From Pseudomonadota bacterium (GTDB taxonomy: Bacteria; Pseudomonadota; Gammaproteobacteria; Steroidobacterales; Steroidobacteraceae): a DNA stretch of 5,345 nucleotides. A program made the position numbers and the translations under genes. Shown piece after piece: positions 5,319 through 5,345 of the stretch. The notes under the pieces are model-generated. The model did no database searches and was not told the origin of the DNA. It saw only the letters and a program-made list of their open reading frames with translations. The stretch lies in contig QGUX01000233.1 in NCBI GenBank assembly GCA_003242275.1, positions 1 to 5,345 on the forward strand, in the 5' to 3' direction. Position 1 is the stretch's first letter; each line of letters opens with the position of its first letter.

Positions 5319-5345
5319 TTACCAACTTGACCCCTGCCGCCAAAA
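5316..5345. mobile_element. Non-nrdB sequence at the window edge, possible insertion-element end
   Basis: The 30 bases next to the nrdB fragment read CTTTTACCAACTTGACCCC then TGCCGCCAAAA on the plus strand. They are less GC-rich than the surroundings and contain a stop in the nrdB frame. The CAACTTGACCCC word reminds me of terminal repeats of some IS21-like elements, but this is a memory-based resemblance and only one end is in the window. An assembly join or an intron end are alternatives. Confidence 0.3.

Overview
The window is GC-rich bacterial chromosomal DNA. Gene density, codon bias toward G/C in third position, and the protein families point to a gram-negative proteobacterium, probably a gammaproteobacterium of the Xanthomonadales/Nevskiales/Steroidobacter type. 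That placement is inference from protein style. I cannot name the species.

Layout. The left edge carries the 3' end of a membrane-bound pyrophosphatase gene (hppA, plus strand, 1-392), closed by a textbook intrinsic terminator at 415-445. Everything else lies on the minus strand and converges on hppA. Reading that strand in its own direction (right to left) gives: the broken 3' end of nrdB (class I ribonucleotide reductase beta subunit, 5097-5318); a 220-base non-coding stretch full of G/C-rich palindromes; a PQQ- and heme-c-containing alcohol dehydrogenase predicted to be a lipoprotein (2705-4876); a 180-base regulatory-looking gap; a secreted protein with two EF-hand calcium loops (1745-2524); a 115-base gap; and a lipoprotein with a predicted beta-rich, possibly outer-membrane barrel C-terminal half (463-1629). 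No gap exceeds 300 bases. I saw no tRNA, rRNA or CRISPR array.

How the genes may work together. The dehydrogenase oxidises alcohols in the periplasm and passes electrons from PQQ through its own heme c domain toward the respiratory chain. Its active site needs a metal, and the residue that marks lanthanide enzymes is Thr here, so calcium is the expected metal. The next gene encodes a periplasmic EF-hand protein and the one after an envelope lipoprotein. All three are exported, so an envelope-related neighbourhood is plausible, but a shared pathway is not shown. The 180-base gap and its dyads suggest the EF-hand gene has its own promoter rather than simple co-transcription with the dehydrogenase.

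Most worth a second look: the nrdB reading frame is cut by an in-frame stop just upstream of its conserved C-terminal region, where the sequence turns into something unlike nrdB at the window edge; a tandem GTAAC-N5-GTAAC element resembling a CpxR box; and several unusual details of the dehydrogenase (lipobox, Asp at a usual Glu metal ligand, proline-rich tail).
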